Assembly: GCA_030248215.1 (NCBI GenBank)
Contig: JASANG010004010.1
Coordinates: forward strand, 32,594-96,593
DNA: 64,000 nucleotides
From: Enoplolaimus lenunculus
Lineage: Eukaryota; Nematoda; Enoplea; Enoplida; Thoracostomopsidae
Direction of reading: 5' to 3'
This document shows, piece after piece, positions 13,301 to 25,178 of this stretch. Every line of letters starts with the position of its first letter. Position 1 is the first letter of the stretch. The position numbers and the translations under genes are program-made. Below the pieces are notes generated by a model that was given only the letters and a program-made list of their open reading frames with translations, made no database searches and was not told where the DNA came from.

Positions 13301-14105
13301 TTAGAATTCACGGTAAACAAGGTCAGTTTAACATATTCTGGCCCTAATTTTCAGTAATTTTACTATTTTACTTGCGTTCTATATTATTTTTTGAACAACT
13401 AAATACACGAGATAAAACGTTTTTCCGTTTTTCCCCGAATATTGGAAAATACTGAATAAAAATTGAAAAACATGTACTCGCGCTCAACAAAAGCACAGAC
13501 GTTCATGGATGCTAAATTTGGTACCATGATTATTCAAAAAATCAGATGACTATTACTATTAAGTATACGCCATATTTTATAACACATGGTACATGATGAA
13601 CACACTACAAAAGTGTCAGATGTTTAAAAATGGCATCTGCCATCTACTAGCTGGCAACATACTGGTGGGTTTGAGTTCATCAAAAAATCAGCTAACAGGA
13701 CTTGTAGATTCACTGTTGCATGAATTTTAATTAAACCTTTAGTTTAAAACTGACACGTTCACATCGGTGTGAATGTTAGACCAAGCAAAAACAACAAAAC
13801 TAAAATATATATAACATATTAAGCAACCATTTTAAGATCAAAGCAAGTATCATTAGCAAAAATATCGTTAGTAAAATTAGGCCTTAGCTTAGAGAACAGA
13901 AGTTTGCACCTGCTTCCAATTCAGCTCCATTACGGCTGCTGTGAACACAAGCAGAAATATTCGTCCGGTATATCCAATCAAACCGGTATTAGAAAATGTA
14001 TTAAATCAGCGTCCATATCGCGTAAGCGAATCTTGTTTTGGAATGGAGGGGTAATAACCCTAAGTGGGACAGTTGGACTGCAGGACAGTTTTCACAGCGA
14101 GGACA
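10395..14105. other. Intergenic with a few repeat scraps
   Basis: At 12475-12520 there is a short GCCTAA-hexamer run (AAACCTAAGCCTAAGC), a scrap of the GGGCGGAAC MITE family. The 107-codon frame over it (12253-12576) contains a Lys-Pro run that is simply the translated hexamer. Bases 14050-14110 and 14962-15010 carry degenerate GGACAGTTGGAC units. Nothing else is supported. Confidence 0.4.
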
Positions 14106-14113
14106 GCTGGACA

Positions 14114-14961
14114 AAAGGTTGTTGGCCGAAAAAAATTACCGGAAAAAATGGTTATTTTTTCCATTTTTTTCCATTTTTTCGAGGGGTGAAAAAAATGAAA
14201 AAATATTAAACGATTCTTGAATATAATTTGCAGCTAAATATGATATAACGTTTTTAGACGACATGCAACTAATTTTCATCATCAGGACACATTATATGTC
14301 CGAAAAGCGCGAAAATTGCAGCATATAAATATAAACTTTGCCTCGAGATTCAATGTAAAACTACATATGCAACTTGTTCGGTTCACTCACGAGGTTTCGT
14401 CGAACGTGGGGCCAAAGTTAGGGTGCTCAAAATTGTAAGTTTGCCTTTACCGTATGATTTAATGCAAAAACACGACTAGCTTCAACCTCGCTTTGCTCGC
14501 GAGGTTGCAGAAATTGAAAGGCTTCGATGTCAGAAAATACACAAAATATCTTGGGTGTCGAAAAATTATACAAATTATACACCATTTCAAACCGGTTGCG
14601 GAGCTAAGACGAATATTGTGAAATGTTTCACAATCAGACGTCTCCCTGACGAGTCAGTAATATGTAATTTGTCTAACTTATAGAAAAAAATTTGGGTCTC
14701 AGGGGGTTGAACTTGTGACCTTAAAAATAAGATTTTTCAAAAATTCAGATTTGGGCACGGAATGATCAGAGGATATCATCAGGAGCTCAAATATGCGAAA
14801 ACTTTCAAAATGCATACATTTTTGGGCAAACTAAGTCTAAGGGTGAGCTAACCGATCACTCTGACATGGAATAATTTTTTCCATTTTTTCCATTGTTTTC
14901 CGGAAAAAATGGGAAAAAATTCATTTTTTCCGGTCATAATTTGTTTCCAAAAACAACCCTG
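14114..14961. mobile_element. hAT-like non-autonomous element, 848 bp
   Basis: The inverted ends run about 60 bp: the left side carries GGTTGTTGG...ATTACCGGAAAAAATGG, the right side its complement ending in CAACCCTG. The flanks GCTGGACA (14106-14113) and GTTGGACA (14962-14969) match at 7 of 8 bases, as for a hAT target duplication. The interior (about 14690-14860) is related to the element at 17622-17925, suggesting shared ancestry or a nested insertion. No transposase frame is visible. A stray CAACCCTGG near 15578 may be an end of another copy. Confidence 0.75.
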
Positions 14962-15029
14962 GTTGGACAGATGAGACAGTCGGAACTGTTGAAACAGTGT
15001 TAACAGGTGCTACAGTGGGTATATATTAA

Positions 15030-15462
15030 TTATAGTGACCGTATAACAAGGAGTCTATATTTTGCGTCCCAATCAATAAAAGCCCGAATCCCGAATAAGA
15101 GTCCGTAAAGCGGTTAGAGTCCCTAAGCCCCAATTAGAGTTCATAAATACGAATATCAATTCTCCCTATAATTGTAGTGCATAAACGACTCCATTCACAA
15201 ATAAAGTTGAGTTCGAAACTTGAAAGCATACTAAACTTTTGAAAGTACATTCTTAAGTATAACCTCGCATTATCGCTCAAGCTTTTGATACAAGACAAAT
15301 AAACGTATAATTCAACGTATAGTTGCAATATCGGATAAATATCAGTACCGAGGGGCGGCAGATGGTGGGTTAAAAATAAATAACAGACCGTAACCAAATA
15401 ATAGGAGGTGCCCTCTATACAGACGAAATAAATATCACACCCTCTTATTCGGGTTACTGCAG
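15030..15462. mobile_element. TA-flanked MITE, copy 2
   Basis: A 433-bp copy of the family at 1071-1432, same orientation. The right end GGGTTACTGCAG is followed by TA. The left end (TTATAGTGACC) is mutated. The internal GTACATTCTTAAGTATAACC is shared with copy 1. Non-coding: the minus-strand 111-codon frame (15134-15469) is the element. Confidence 0.75.
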
Positions 15463-17613
15463 TACGCAAGTTAAATTAGTATATTTTTTATAAAAGGTTT
15501 TTTGTTTTTTCTATTTCTCAGTAAAAACGAAAAAATGACAAAAACGTGTTTTCGTTTGATTTTTTCCAGTAATCAACCCTGGTTCTGTATAAAGTCGACA
15601 ACCATAGATAAAGGGTTGCGATGGTACGTTCAAGCCAGGCGAGTTTTTTCAAATTATACTCTTGCTAAGAGTCCTTATCGACTCTCGGCTATATGAATTA
15701 TACAAGTGAGTTTTAAAGTTATTGATAGAGAGTTGCACAAGAATCGATGTCTTTCTATGACTCCTGCAGAAAATCTTTAATTTTCATAAAAATTGTGCCG
15801 TTTAGTGGGTGGCTTGTAAGTTTGAAGCAACTTTTAAAATTTAAGTTCTGATTTCTTAAAACGAAACATAAAGACTAACTCTTGACCACACTTTGGAAAA
15901 TTTGATAAATTTCAAAACTTGTTGATAATCGTCAGCGGTATTTTTCACATTCGGTTGTGCCATGTTGGATGCTAACTAAGTTAAAAATAACAGTTTCGGC
16001 GGTAAAGCGCGAGCCGGATAAAGAAATCTTTGCCCACTTAATCTCTCCGAGCACACATGTGCTCTGACTAAAGCTATGACAATAGCGTCTAAACAAAGAG
16101 GTGAAACCATAAACAGTATCTCTGCAAGAACCAATAGAACTTCTGATTGCGTTCTATTTTAAAAAGCGTTGCTTTACTTCTTACTGAAAAGATTGTTTGG
16201 CCTCATGAAGGGCAAAGTAGTTTGAAAGATGTTTAATTGCAGTCAGACTGCAGCTGTACTGGATTAACGTTAATGTCAGGACTTCTTAAATAGCTTTTCT
16301 ATACGAATAAAATATGTGTTTAGAAAGCGGTTTATTTAGATCTGTATTGCAGATTACACGTAGTATCTTTAATGTGAAACGTTCACATTTATTTGCGCAA
16401 AAGAACCCAATATGGTCTACCGAATTTAACAAAAACCTGGCTTCTGATTTGAAATATAAAACAGACATGTTTCAACTGTTCAAATTATCTATCTATAATA
16501 CATTTCTCGTTAAAGCTCAACACCTAATTAATTGAAAATTTGTGTAGTTGTACTTATACCGGTGTAGCTAGTGATGTTAGGATCTATAACCCTTTTCGTT
16601 AAATTTAGATCAGGGGTTATTTATGAATAGTTTCCGGTGACAAAGCGAAAGCTTTCTTTCAAAATTTTAATACAACGTGAGCGCCCCTATATATAACCTT
16701 GGATGAACTCCTGGTTTATGAATAAACAACAGTGGGGAACAATCAATTGTAAAATTTGCAAACTCACAGTTACTTTTTTAAAGTCCACGGTTTTTACCCA
16801 ATTAGCAACCAGAAAAGTGATACCATTAACGTATATGGCTGACTAACTCTAAAAGCAATTGGCTGACAGTTTTATTTTTTTGCAAATGTTATTCAACAGT
16901 ACAACCATGGGGGCGCATACAAAGCTGGGTTGAGGTATGCAACTGGAGACCAGGAAACAAAATTGAAAATCACATACTGCAGCTGCAAATTTATCAATTT
17001 ATATACCTACCCGTATAAAAAATGTTTCGCGAAGCTAAGCTGCACTTTACTGTGCACATCAACCAGTGCTCATGATCACGAATACAACGAAAAAGCTACG
17101 TTTTGAACAACGATTGATAAATCACATTACATGTTTCAAAGATATCACTATTTTAGTGCAAAACCACTTTTGAGCCATGCTAAAAGCTATAAAGACTAAT
17201 AAGGCTTTCTCGTTCAATGATGAAACTTTAGCATCCGGTTTGAAAACAATGACTATATTGAAACACATCGCGTTGTGTTTTACAGACAAAACTCAGCTAA
17301 TTGTATTAGGTCCCTTGGGCGGTTTTCAGCATTTTCTGAAGTGTGAAGTTCAATAAATGGTAAGATGCTTCTCTACAAGCGCTATGAGCGCCTAGGATTG
17401 CTTCTATTTAGCTAACCAAAATGAAAGAAAAATTATTATAAGAATTATTCGTTGTTTTCGAATATTAAGCAGAAACATACAACATTTGATGGTTTTATTA
17501 GTCTGGATGGAAGTTCTTATTATGTTTAAAATTTTTTATCTCAAATGAAGTTTGAGATATATTCATGTGGAAAACGGCTAAAAGAAAAAATTTCAGTTAA
17601 ACTCCGTGATGGA
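15463..17613. other. Intergenic, nothing firmly recognised
   Basis: The only frame with a genuine ATG worth noting is 16314-16535 (73 codons, no domain, no signal peptide), within chance expectation. No RNA gene or repeat family was identified. Confidence 0.35.
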
Positions 17614-17621
17614 GTAATTCG

Positions 17622-17925
17622 GGGTCATTCGGTTATCCCCCCAGCCCGCGTTTGCCCAAAACTGTTTGGATTTTGAAAAAATTTAACATTATTGGACTCA
17701 GCTCTGCAATCTGCATCGAATGATATATAAATTGTCAAACGTTTCGACAAATTTTTTTGGGTCTCAAGGGGGGATCTCGGCATTTCAAAAAATCAATTTC
17801 TCAAAAATACAAATTTGGCCGTGGAATGATCAGGGGAGGCCATGAGAAGCTCAAATATGCAAAAATTTTCAAAACCCGATCACTTTTGAGCAAAACCGGG
17901 CTAGGAGGGATAACCGAAAAGACCC
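17622..17925. mobile_element. Long-TIR MITE with 8-bp target duplication
   Basis: A 304-bp element. The left end GGGTCATTCGGTTATCCCC is complemented at the right end by GGATAACCGAAAAGACCC. The flanks GTAATTCG (17614-17621) and GTAATTTG (17926-17933) match at 7 of 8, indicating a hAT-type insertion. The right half (TTTGGGTCTC..., GGAATGATCAGG..., AGCTCAAATATGC) is shared with 14690-14860 inside the 848-bp element. Confidence 0.75.
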
Positions 17926-17933
17926 GTAATTTG

Positions 17934-18917
17934 TGCCCGGCGATAATGTGGAAATTGCCTACTCTTGTTCGTATAACTCATCGACTCTTGGTACAACTAA
18001 TGACTGTAGAATTAGTTCTGTTTTGAGAATAATGTAAATAATGCTGTACCAACTTTAGTTAAAATTAGAATTTGAAACAAGATATACACTTCGCAGCTGA
18101 ATAATTCAAATACACCACTGTTTGCAAAATACAACTACAATAATGGGCACACGCAATCACGCCATAATCATTAGTTTTAAGTTTGCCGATTTGTAAAAAT
18201 TTGAAATAATGAGCTTAATCAGGGACGTATCGAGAATGACGCCAAAAGCACTGCCCTTAGGTACTCATTTCAGATATGAAACGGTATTTGCTTATTTAAA
18301 AATTTGCCAGTTTCATTTAAAGACCCAATATTTTAATCCTTTCATATAAAGTTCGTCTCCGCCAGATCAAAAACATCGCTACGCTAGTGAGCTACTTACT
18401 TACTGATCACATTGTAAAACATCTATAATATCGGCAATTCATTACAAAGTAAAATGTTGCTGACCTGACTGAAATATGTGTGCCATAGACTTGAAGAGTT
18501 TTCAATGAATAGTTCTGATATTGCAGTAACAAGTTCTTTTTACAGTTACACCTGTTTTAGATTAGGTTTTTTGGTGCACTTAGCACTGGTTTCGGGGCCG
18601 TAATTATAAACGAACAAGAGCCAACGAAAATTAATCACATATTTGGGTTCCCGTGTATGTGCATGTGTAGCAATTTTCAACGTAGGCCGGGTTCTGGTTA
18701 ACTGCATTTTGCTCGTATGAATACTTGATTCTTTGCAAATATAATACAGACCTTAACTGCGGATAAAATCATGGACAAGTCGTACCGCGATGATCATTGT
18801 GATACGCGGGCGCATTGAGGAAAATAAACCCTATGCTAATGGTGCACATTGGCAAGAAGCTCATGCATATGTACTATCTTCATATGCAGCAGTAATAGGC
18901 ATCACGTCAATTCGTCT
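17934..18917. other. Intergenic, nothing recognised
   Basis: No supported gene, RNA or repeat found. Confidence 0.4.
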
Positions 18918-19095
18918 TGACAACTCGTCGGCCGACAATTTGTAATCCGAAACTCCATCGGCTCGACAATTCATCACCTATCATTATGCTTAGGTTTTAG
19001 GCTTAGGCTCAAGATTACGCTTATGCCTTTGCTTTGATATATTTATAGGCATTAGAACACCTTCAGGCAACAAGTTGTCGGGCGACATATTGTCA
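18918..19095. mobile_element. GTCGGCCGAC-ended MITE carrying TTAGGC hexamers, copy 1
   Basis: The left end TGACAACTCGTCGGCCGACA and right end TTGTCGGGCGACATATTGTCA are inverse complements with a few changes. The interior contains GCTTAGGTTTTAGGCTTAGG. About 178 bp. A second copy is at 44703-44890. The internal hexamer array is the same as in the separate GGGCGGAAC-ended family. Confidence 0.65.
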
Positions 19096-19114
19096 TAGAT
19101 TCGCAGTAAAGACA

Positions 19115-19225
19115 TGAAAGAAACCAAGATACATGTGTACAATGCTCAGGTTCTAATAAGGCATAAAAACGTAAAAACTCAGGAGAGCTCGGATGTAGCA
19201 CTTTGGACTGAGATCCTATAACGCC
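19115..19225 (+). repeat. tRNA-derived SINE remnant, unit 1
   Basis: Shares GGCATAAAAACGTAAA.ACTCA and TTGGACTGAGA with the better preserved unit at 19300-19425, so the two look like a local duplication. The tRNA-like head is mostly lost here. Confidence 0.45.
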
Positions 19226-19299
19226 CCTCATTTTCAACTGCCACAATATAAAATCTGTCTGCCCAAATCCTAAACCACCTTATGGCATGGTGACCACAA

Positions 19300-19425
19300 C
19301 GGCGGTTATGGGCATGCGTACACTGTTGAGCTCTTATAAGACATAAAAACGTAAACACTCAACAGCTGATAAGTCGACGTTGTTCAGTGGTAGCGCGTTG
19401 GACTGAGAATGTGTCCGTCCGAATT
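19300..19425 (+). repeat. tRNA-derived SINE remnant, unit 2
   Basis: GTTCAGTGGTAGCGCG followed by TTGGACTGAGAATG has the look of a tRNA D-arm (box A) and anticodon arm. The T-arm region (GTCCGTCCGAATTG) is degraded. It is not a functional tRNA: the acceptor and T stems do not pair. Most likely a SINE head or tRNA pseudogene. Confidence 0.5.
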
Positions 19426-19976
19426 GTGAATAAACGCAAAGTTCCAACATACACCAGTGAATTTTTTGTCCTACCCTAACATTTTCAAGTAGCCAAACAG
19501 CTATACAACAACGACGTCAATAAAAATGAACCAAGTAACGTACAGAATTGCAAAATTGCCAAATTGTTTCGGTACAATTATGTTTCGAGAAATGTAGCGT
19601 AGCTTAATGACTGTTAATTTCTGTGACATTTATGGTAGTCATGCTTAGACCACTTTTCGCCTACGATTTCGTATTAATGGTAATAAAAATTGACATATTT
19701 TATCATAAACAGAATCAAAGAAGCTATTTCAATTTTGCTGTTCTAAATTTCATGTTAATAACAGTTGCTGTATCTCCTATCGTTAGAAATAATATATTTT
19801 ATCATAATTATTGCTTTTTCAGAAATAATCACATTGCATAATGATACATATAACCGAAGCAGTTTTTTCTTGAATTTGATAAATCGGCTCATATTTTATG
19901 TATAAACGATAAAAACGCAACTTAAGAAGTTTACAATTATGCTGTTTTTGAAATCAACCGCTTAGCTCTAACAGCA
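19426..19976. other. Intergenic, nothing recognised
   Basis: Only short hydrophobic chance frames such as 19623-19841, with no ATG in acceptable context and no domain. Confidence 0.4.
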
Positions 19977-20138
19977 GAGTCGGGCCCACAGGCAGAGTTG
20001 CGAAACAAAGAGCTCAGCCGCTTTAAAAAATTTCCTCCTGTATAAAAATTTTCAATATTTTTTATAAGACACCGAAAACCCTTGCATGCCCCTTCTGAAA
20101 ATTTTCAGCACCCTTAGCAAGGTGAGCTGGCTACGGGC
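19977..20138. mobile_element. Diverged hAT-type MITE
   Basis: The left end has CGGGCCCACAGG...GAGCTCAGCC, the right end CTTAGCAAGGTGAGCTGGCTAC followed by GGGC (shown in parts), matching the family at 8947-9108 in order and spacing. Target duplication not clear. Confidence 0.6.
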
Positions 20139-20754
20139 TTGTGCGCCAACTGTTCTTGTCTGAGTCATACAATTTCATTAACTTGGCTACAAGCATCAAT
20201 TTATAAATAAGGTAAATTCGTTGCGTTAAAATTCTACTGTTCAAGTATTAAGCTTTGTTGTAATGCATCGTCCACTTTAAAACACGTACGCTGTGTGGAT
20301 TTTTGCATCGTCAATTGACGCTTGCCGTCGTATGATTCCTCATATTTGTTTCGTTGACGGCATCTCATTGTTTATTTTAATAGAAGCTGTTGATACAATT
20401 TTTAGATTCACAAATTTAATTTCTGAATATTTTTTTGCTTAAAATTTATGGTAGTAGATGTAAGTGGGGTATCACATAAACCGAAGCAACTACACTTGCG
20501 GTATTTGCAAAGCCGCCTGCTCAACAGCTGCCATCTCAGTATTTGTTTCAATTTACGGTTGCGGTAGCCGTATTTTAGACGGTAAATGTAGATAAGGATT
20601 TTGTGTTCAATGCAATTTACAGCTAGAGCTACACGGTAGTTCATCGGAAAGAATCTACCGTTAAATTTTGCCATTCCAAATACAACTACTGTAACATATA
20701 AAATGTACCGCAAGCGTCAACGCTACCAACATCAATTGCAATGCAAAAATTTGA
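20139..20754. other. Intergenic, nothing recognised
   Basis: No supported gene. The 101-codon minus frame (20408-20713) has no domain or signal and its length is within chance. Confidence 0.35.
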
Positions 20755-20942
20755 AGCCTATTCTACAAGCCTAAGCATATGAATGAGCCTATACCTAAGC
20801 CTCAGCCTAGTTCTAAGCATAAAGATAAGCCTATTTAAATTTAAACCTTAAGCCTGAACCTAGCATAAGCAAAAACTTTAAAGCATATAAAATACAATCC
20901 CCAGGAAAACGTTCCGGTCCTATTCTATACACATGCCGGCCC
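20755..20942 (+). mobile_element. GGGCGGAAC-ended MITE with GCCTAA hexamers
   Basis: Internal degenerate GCCTAA/AAGCCT repeats followed by AAAACGTTCCGGTCCTATTC, the conserved right end of the family defined at 44019-44226. The left end is eroded. Confidence 0.6.
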
Positions 20943-20963
20943 GCATGCCAATACCGCTATGGG

Positions 20964-21262
20964 CAAATGTGACACCTATTCAACTTATTTGTTCCTCGAT
21001 GTGCGCTGGTTCACAAAAAGTTGGCTTATAATATATAGAACACGAACGGAACGCAGTAGTAAAAGCCAAAGCCTAAAAAGCCTAAGCCAAAGCAAAATAG
21101 TTAATAGTCTAAAGCTTAGGAAAACGTTCTGTCCCTGCTTGTACTTTGCATGAAGGTCTGCCTATGGGGCCCTATGACACCAAGTCGGCCTATTTGTACC
21201 TTTTATGGGGTCTCTATGACACCAATTCAATCTATTTGCACCTTGCTGTGCGCTGGTTCAAG
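20964..21262 (+). repeat. Tandem GACACC...GTGCGCTGGTTCA units split by a MITE
   Basis: Units beginning GACACC and reaching CTATTTG or TTATTTG occur at about 20970, 21176 and 21219. The first and last also end in TGTGCGCTGGTTCA. Between them, 21061-21145, lies a short GCCTAA MITE copy ending in AAAACGTTCTGTCCC. It appears to be a minisatellite interrupted by transposon insertion. Confidence 0.45.
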
Positions 21263-21925
21263 TTTGAGAATGAACGTCTCAAATGCAACAGCGACGACTG
21301 AAATGTCAGGCCCGCAGGCAACGCAATACAAAAAATCATCCAAACTTCTCAGTTGCTAGAATTTAGCATCGAAAATTTCAAAACTGACCGTTTAAATGTG
21401 ATCGGTATTTTAATACACAGCAACGAATAATAAACTGAACTAGGAAATTGCTTACAAGCAGGCGCCACAATTAGTTAAATTGTGAGATCTGACAATCATG
21501 GGCATTGAGAGATAATGTACAAAAATGTTGCAGCATCACGCCCTTGGGTTGACCCTATAATTGTTGCAGAAATAGCAAGTACGGCCATGCGGTCCCCTAC
21601 CGCACGACACATTTAAATGCTGCATGCCCTGTTTTATAGTACTACTGCAACCATCCTATGGCTAGCAAAAAATCAGAGCGTTATTCTAAAGTCTGCTGAA
21701 AATTCGTTTATCGTCTCTCACTCATTCTTCTTAAATTTCTAGAATGATATCAATAAGATTTCCTCTACTAGCTCTTCAGTTGTGTATGCATCCTTAGTTA
21801 CCACCAATATGAAATTAAAAATTCAACGGTAAACATAGTACGCTTTTATAAATAGTCCAAGGCATTGTGAATGCACTTAACCTACCCAACATATATACAT
21901 TCATCAGACTGCACCGTAGTTTTTT
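21263..21925. other. Intergenic, nothing recognised
   Basis: No supported gene, RNA or repeat. Confidence 0.4.
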
Positions 21926-21930
21926 TATTT

Positions 21931-22052
21931 TGCTTCAAGGTGGGCAAAGTTTTTCGAACTTTGCTTTCACTTGGGCAAAGTTTTTTTGAATTTTTCTTCA
22001 AGGTGGGTAAAGTTTTTTGGAATTTCGCTTTTAGGTAGGCAAAGCTTTTTAC
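21931..22052 (+). repeat. Minisatellite of about 32 bp, four units
   Basis: Four degenerate units built on GGTGGGCAAAGTTTTTCGAA and GCTTCAA. Translated on the minus strand it gives a Leu-Pro/Lys-rich periodic frame (21882-22118) that is not a gene. Confidence 0.6.
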
Positions 22053-22332
22053 TGCAACCATCCTATAACAGTGTATTTTCCTTAAAATTTTTCGTAACAG
22101 CAGAGCCTGCCAATACATCAGAAATTTCTAGATCCGCCGCAGGGCCTCCGTGTACAAACCACCAAGTTAAACAATAACCAGTATATAAAATACTAAACGT
22201 TATGTGAATATATGAAACAAACAACTGAAAACTAGTCCTGTTCGCAATTGCATTGGTATATATAACTGCAACGAAGTTTCCAAATGATGTGCTGATGTTA
22301 AGTGAGATAAGCGTAGACACTTGGTCAGAGTC
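22053..22332. other. Intergenic, nothing recognised
   Basis: No supported gene, RNA or repeat. Confidence 0.35.
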
Positions 22333-22490
22333 AGTGGCAAACCCGTACCCAGCTTACTTAGCTAGGGGGCTCAAAATTTTTCAAGACCGGCATACATAGA
22401 TATTCGATGACTTAGCAGCAAACATGAAAATGTTCCAGGGAAACCGAAATTTTTCCGGGGGACCGAGCCCCTTCTAGTTTATCTGAATAA
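22333..22490. mobile_element. Degraded hAT-type MITE
   Basis: AAACCCGTACCCAGCTTAC and GCTAGGGGGCTCAAAATTTT at the left, CCGAGCCCCTTCTAG at the right, match subterminal parts of the CAGGCCCGTAGCCAG family. The right terminus is lost. Confidence 0.4.
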
Positions 22491-23585
22491 AGGTATGAAC
22501 CGTTAGGAGATTTTCATATCAAGGCAATTGGCATTTGCTGTTTTGCAGTTAGCTTTGGTTTAGTCAATTCTTTAAAAACGAAACGCACTGTTTACAACTA
22601 CTGTTTTTTTCATGACCGCAGCTGTCAATTGAATTCATAATTTTAATAATAAATTTTTCTGAAATACACTTGCCATCTATTGTTCTGTCAATAGCAAAAG
22701 TTGACGTCAATTGACGATGCGAAAATCCACACAGCGTACGCGTAAAAAGTGGATGATGCATAAACTGCAAAATAAAATAAAACGGTAGGTCTTTGAATGA
22801 AATCAAGATTCTTGTATAAATTCATAGTCTGAAATAATTTGAGAAGCACTCAGCATTTATGTTTTAAAATGCCAATCAAAATTCTTCGCGGTTTTACTAT
22901 AATTACTCTCGTACCCAGTGGCGAAGCAGACAGGTGTGGAGGCCCCCCAAACACACGGTGGGGGGCCCAGCGTAAACGTGAATGCAGAATTTATCGATGT
23001 TTGATCTAAGGGTGTCCGAGCTCATGCTCGTGATTGACAACCTTCCAAAAGCAGTTTCACACAAAAGTTGCAAAATGATGGATCTAGAAAGTGAAGTCAC
23101 CTTTAAAATAAATCAAATTTGGCGCGCAGCGCGAAATGTTTTGTTATTATCGTTTAAAGTAGTTAACCAGCTCATAGTTTAGGTAGAACAGTTTACAATC
23201 TTCATACGCTCCGACCATGAGAGATAGCATACGGTGCACCTCCCTCAAAAATCCCTTTTGTTACTTTCTTTGTTATTTAGTTTCATGATAGTTAATCTTA
23301 AGTAAAATTGTAAGCCAGCGAGTGTAGCGAGCGAGAAAATTTGACAGCATTTAGTAACCTGACGGTTATTGTAAGGCTTGTGTGAAATTCGCAAGCGAAG
23401 CGAGCCAAAAGCCAGACGTATTTCAAAACTTCAGCGGTTTTTGTTTCATCCGGTTAGGGTGCGGGCGCCTTTAGGAGTGTGGGCTCCTCAAATGGGGGTA
23501 TGGTAAGTGCCTGCTCCGGCCATGCTCATACAGAGTTGCTAGAAAGCAATAAGTAGACAGACACCAATAAATCGGCAATCGGAAG
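22491..23585. other. Intergenic, nothing firmly recognised
   Basis: A GC-rich patch at 22914-22970 contains an inverted pair GGCCCCCC / GGGGGGCC spaced by 18 bases. AGCGAGCGAGAAA and GCGAAGCGAGCC near 23320-23405 resemble the repeat at 41880-42080. No gene supported. Confidence 0.35.
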
Positions 23586-23692
23586 GCGCTATACTTTTTA
23601 AAGGTTTTAATGTCATCCGACACAATCCGCCGCAGCGGGATATTCAGCGCCAGACGGCCAACGACGGACGACGGTGCGTTACCAGTATAGCA
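23586..23692. mobile_element. GCGCTATACT-ended MITE
   Basis: The left end GCGCTATACT and right end AGTATAGCAC are inverted. The interior near the right end contains GACGGACGACGG, like the CpG-rich array next to the same end motif at 34172. About 107 bp. The minus-strand frame over it (23471-23695) is spurious. Confidence 0.5.
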
Positions 23693-24468
23693 CACGCTAT
23701 TCTAACCAAAAAACTAGAAGGAAAACAATACATTAGTTGCATAAAGACCTCATAATCCAGCACCTACCAGCGCATGTAACACCATTTTCATGCATTGGTA
23801 CAGTAATTATAGAATTTTTACGTCAAACCTAAATTGCAGCATTCCACAGTGTCAATGGCAAAGGAAACCGATACAGGCGTGAAAACCGGAAAACTATAAA
23901 ATTCAAGCAATATATACCTGGATTGATGAGACCATATGGTTTTTGCTAAATGAGTTTAAAAAAAGTTGCAACATGTAAATTGTTAATAAATAATTGGATG
24001 CCAATATAAAAAAGATTTACTGACTACTTGTTTGAATAAGGCAAATTATGATCATAAGTTCACTCAAAGTAACGGGCACAGATTTTTTACCAGAAACGAA
24101 TATTGATTAATACGTCTTACGGTATAGCATTGGGATGCTGAATTGTTCAATGCTTCAAATTCAATTGCGGTCGAACCAGAACGCATAAAGCACGACCAAG
24201 TATCATCGCGCAACAAAAGTTTGGTCTGAATCTGAAAAAGTTGATTTCAACATATCATGCATTGTAGGTAAACTTTGCTAATTCTTTGCATACCAGATTT
24301 TTTAATAGGTAAAATTGCACGTTAACAAACCGAAAACGGTGGAAATTGATATGGAAAGAAATTGGACACATGTGGTTAAAAAATTTGGTTTTGTGGCAGT
24401 TACCGGCATTGATTTGTGTAGTGAGTATTTCAATTGCAAATAGCACAATGTTTTCGGGGTCGAATTTG
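23693..24468. other. Intergenic, nothing recognised
   Basis: No supported gene, RNA or repeat in this stretch. Confidence 0.4.
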
Positions 24469-24887
24469 TTAATTTTTGGGCGATGATGTGGGTTTTGTTG
24501 CGACCTTTGTCGCGCGCATGAGTATAGAGATTTGAATTTGTCTCAAATTGAGATGTAAAGTTGTTGAGTTGATTTTCGATTGTTTTATCTTGTTTGTGTT
24601 GTCATTGACTTTTGTTGTACTTGCTGATATATTCGTTTTCGCGTTTTTTTTGTTACAGGTTTCGAATTGCAGCAAGCATTTTTCGCTAAAGTTCTTTGTC
24701 TCTATTGAGTTGATAAACGTGAAAGCTGATGCTAATTTGTTTAATTGTTGCTTCTTGCCGCTTGGCTCTTGCAATTGCTTTGTCAACTGTTCAATTTCTA
24801 GTCTTTTTGGTAAAAGTATCTGTTGGTATTGTAAAAGACACCGATAGCTAAAGTTCTCATGTTTTACTTTTCCTAATTCCGTGCTTA
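24469..24887 (-). CDS. Possible terminal exon, unknown protein (weak)
   Basis: On the minus strand a frame stays open from about 24887 to the TAA at 24469-24471, roughly 138 codons without an obvious ATG start, so it would have to be a 3' exon. The first half reads as a hydrophilic, heptad-like segment (including LEIEQLTKQLQEPSGKKQQL), then a Cys-containing stretch and a Lys/Asn/Thr/Ser-rich tail. An AG that could act as acceptor lies at about 24887 but lacks a good pyrimidine tract. No family recognised. A frame this long is expected about once by chance in 64 kb at this base composition, and the opposite strand is also open, so the call is weak. Confidence 0.2.
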
Positions 24888-25009
24888 GTAGTTATGTAAT
24901 GTGATTTGCGCACTAATACGTATTGTTTCAACGAAAGATTCAACTGTTTCAGCTAGTTGTTGGCACATGTTACTTTGAGAATGTAATCATTTTTACCGGA
25001 CTATAATAG
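24888..25009. other. Intergenic, nothing recognised
   Basis: Short stretch with no feature. Confidence 0.4.
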
Positions 25010-25178
25010 AGTAAACTTAAGCTTCAGGCTAATTTTCGGCTTATACTAGGCTACGGCTTCGGGTTAGTTATAGGCTTATCCTTTACATGAGGTTCACGCT
25101 TTGGGTTAAGCTTTGGCTTAGGCTTCTGCTTAAAGTACGCTTATACTACTGACGCACCTCTCAAAGTATCATTGATCA
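25010..25178 (-). mobile_element. GGGCGGAAC-family MITE with TTAGGC hexamers
   Basis: Degenerate TTAGGC repeats, then CTTATACTACTGACGCACCT and TCAAAGTATCATTGATCA, matching the right-hand TIR of this family (ACTGTTCCGGCCCTG... at 60481, ...CAAAGTTGCATTGGCC at 38653). Confidence 0.6.

Noticed and set aside
19300-19425. Functional tRNA gene
   Set aside because: Only the D-arm and anticodon-arm regions are recognisable; T arm and acceptor stem are lost.
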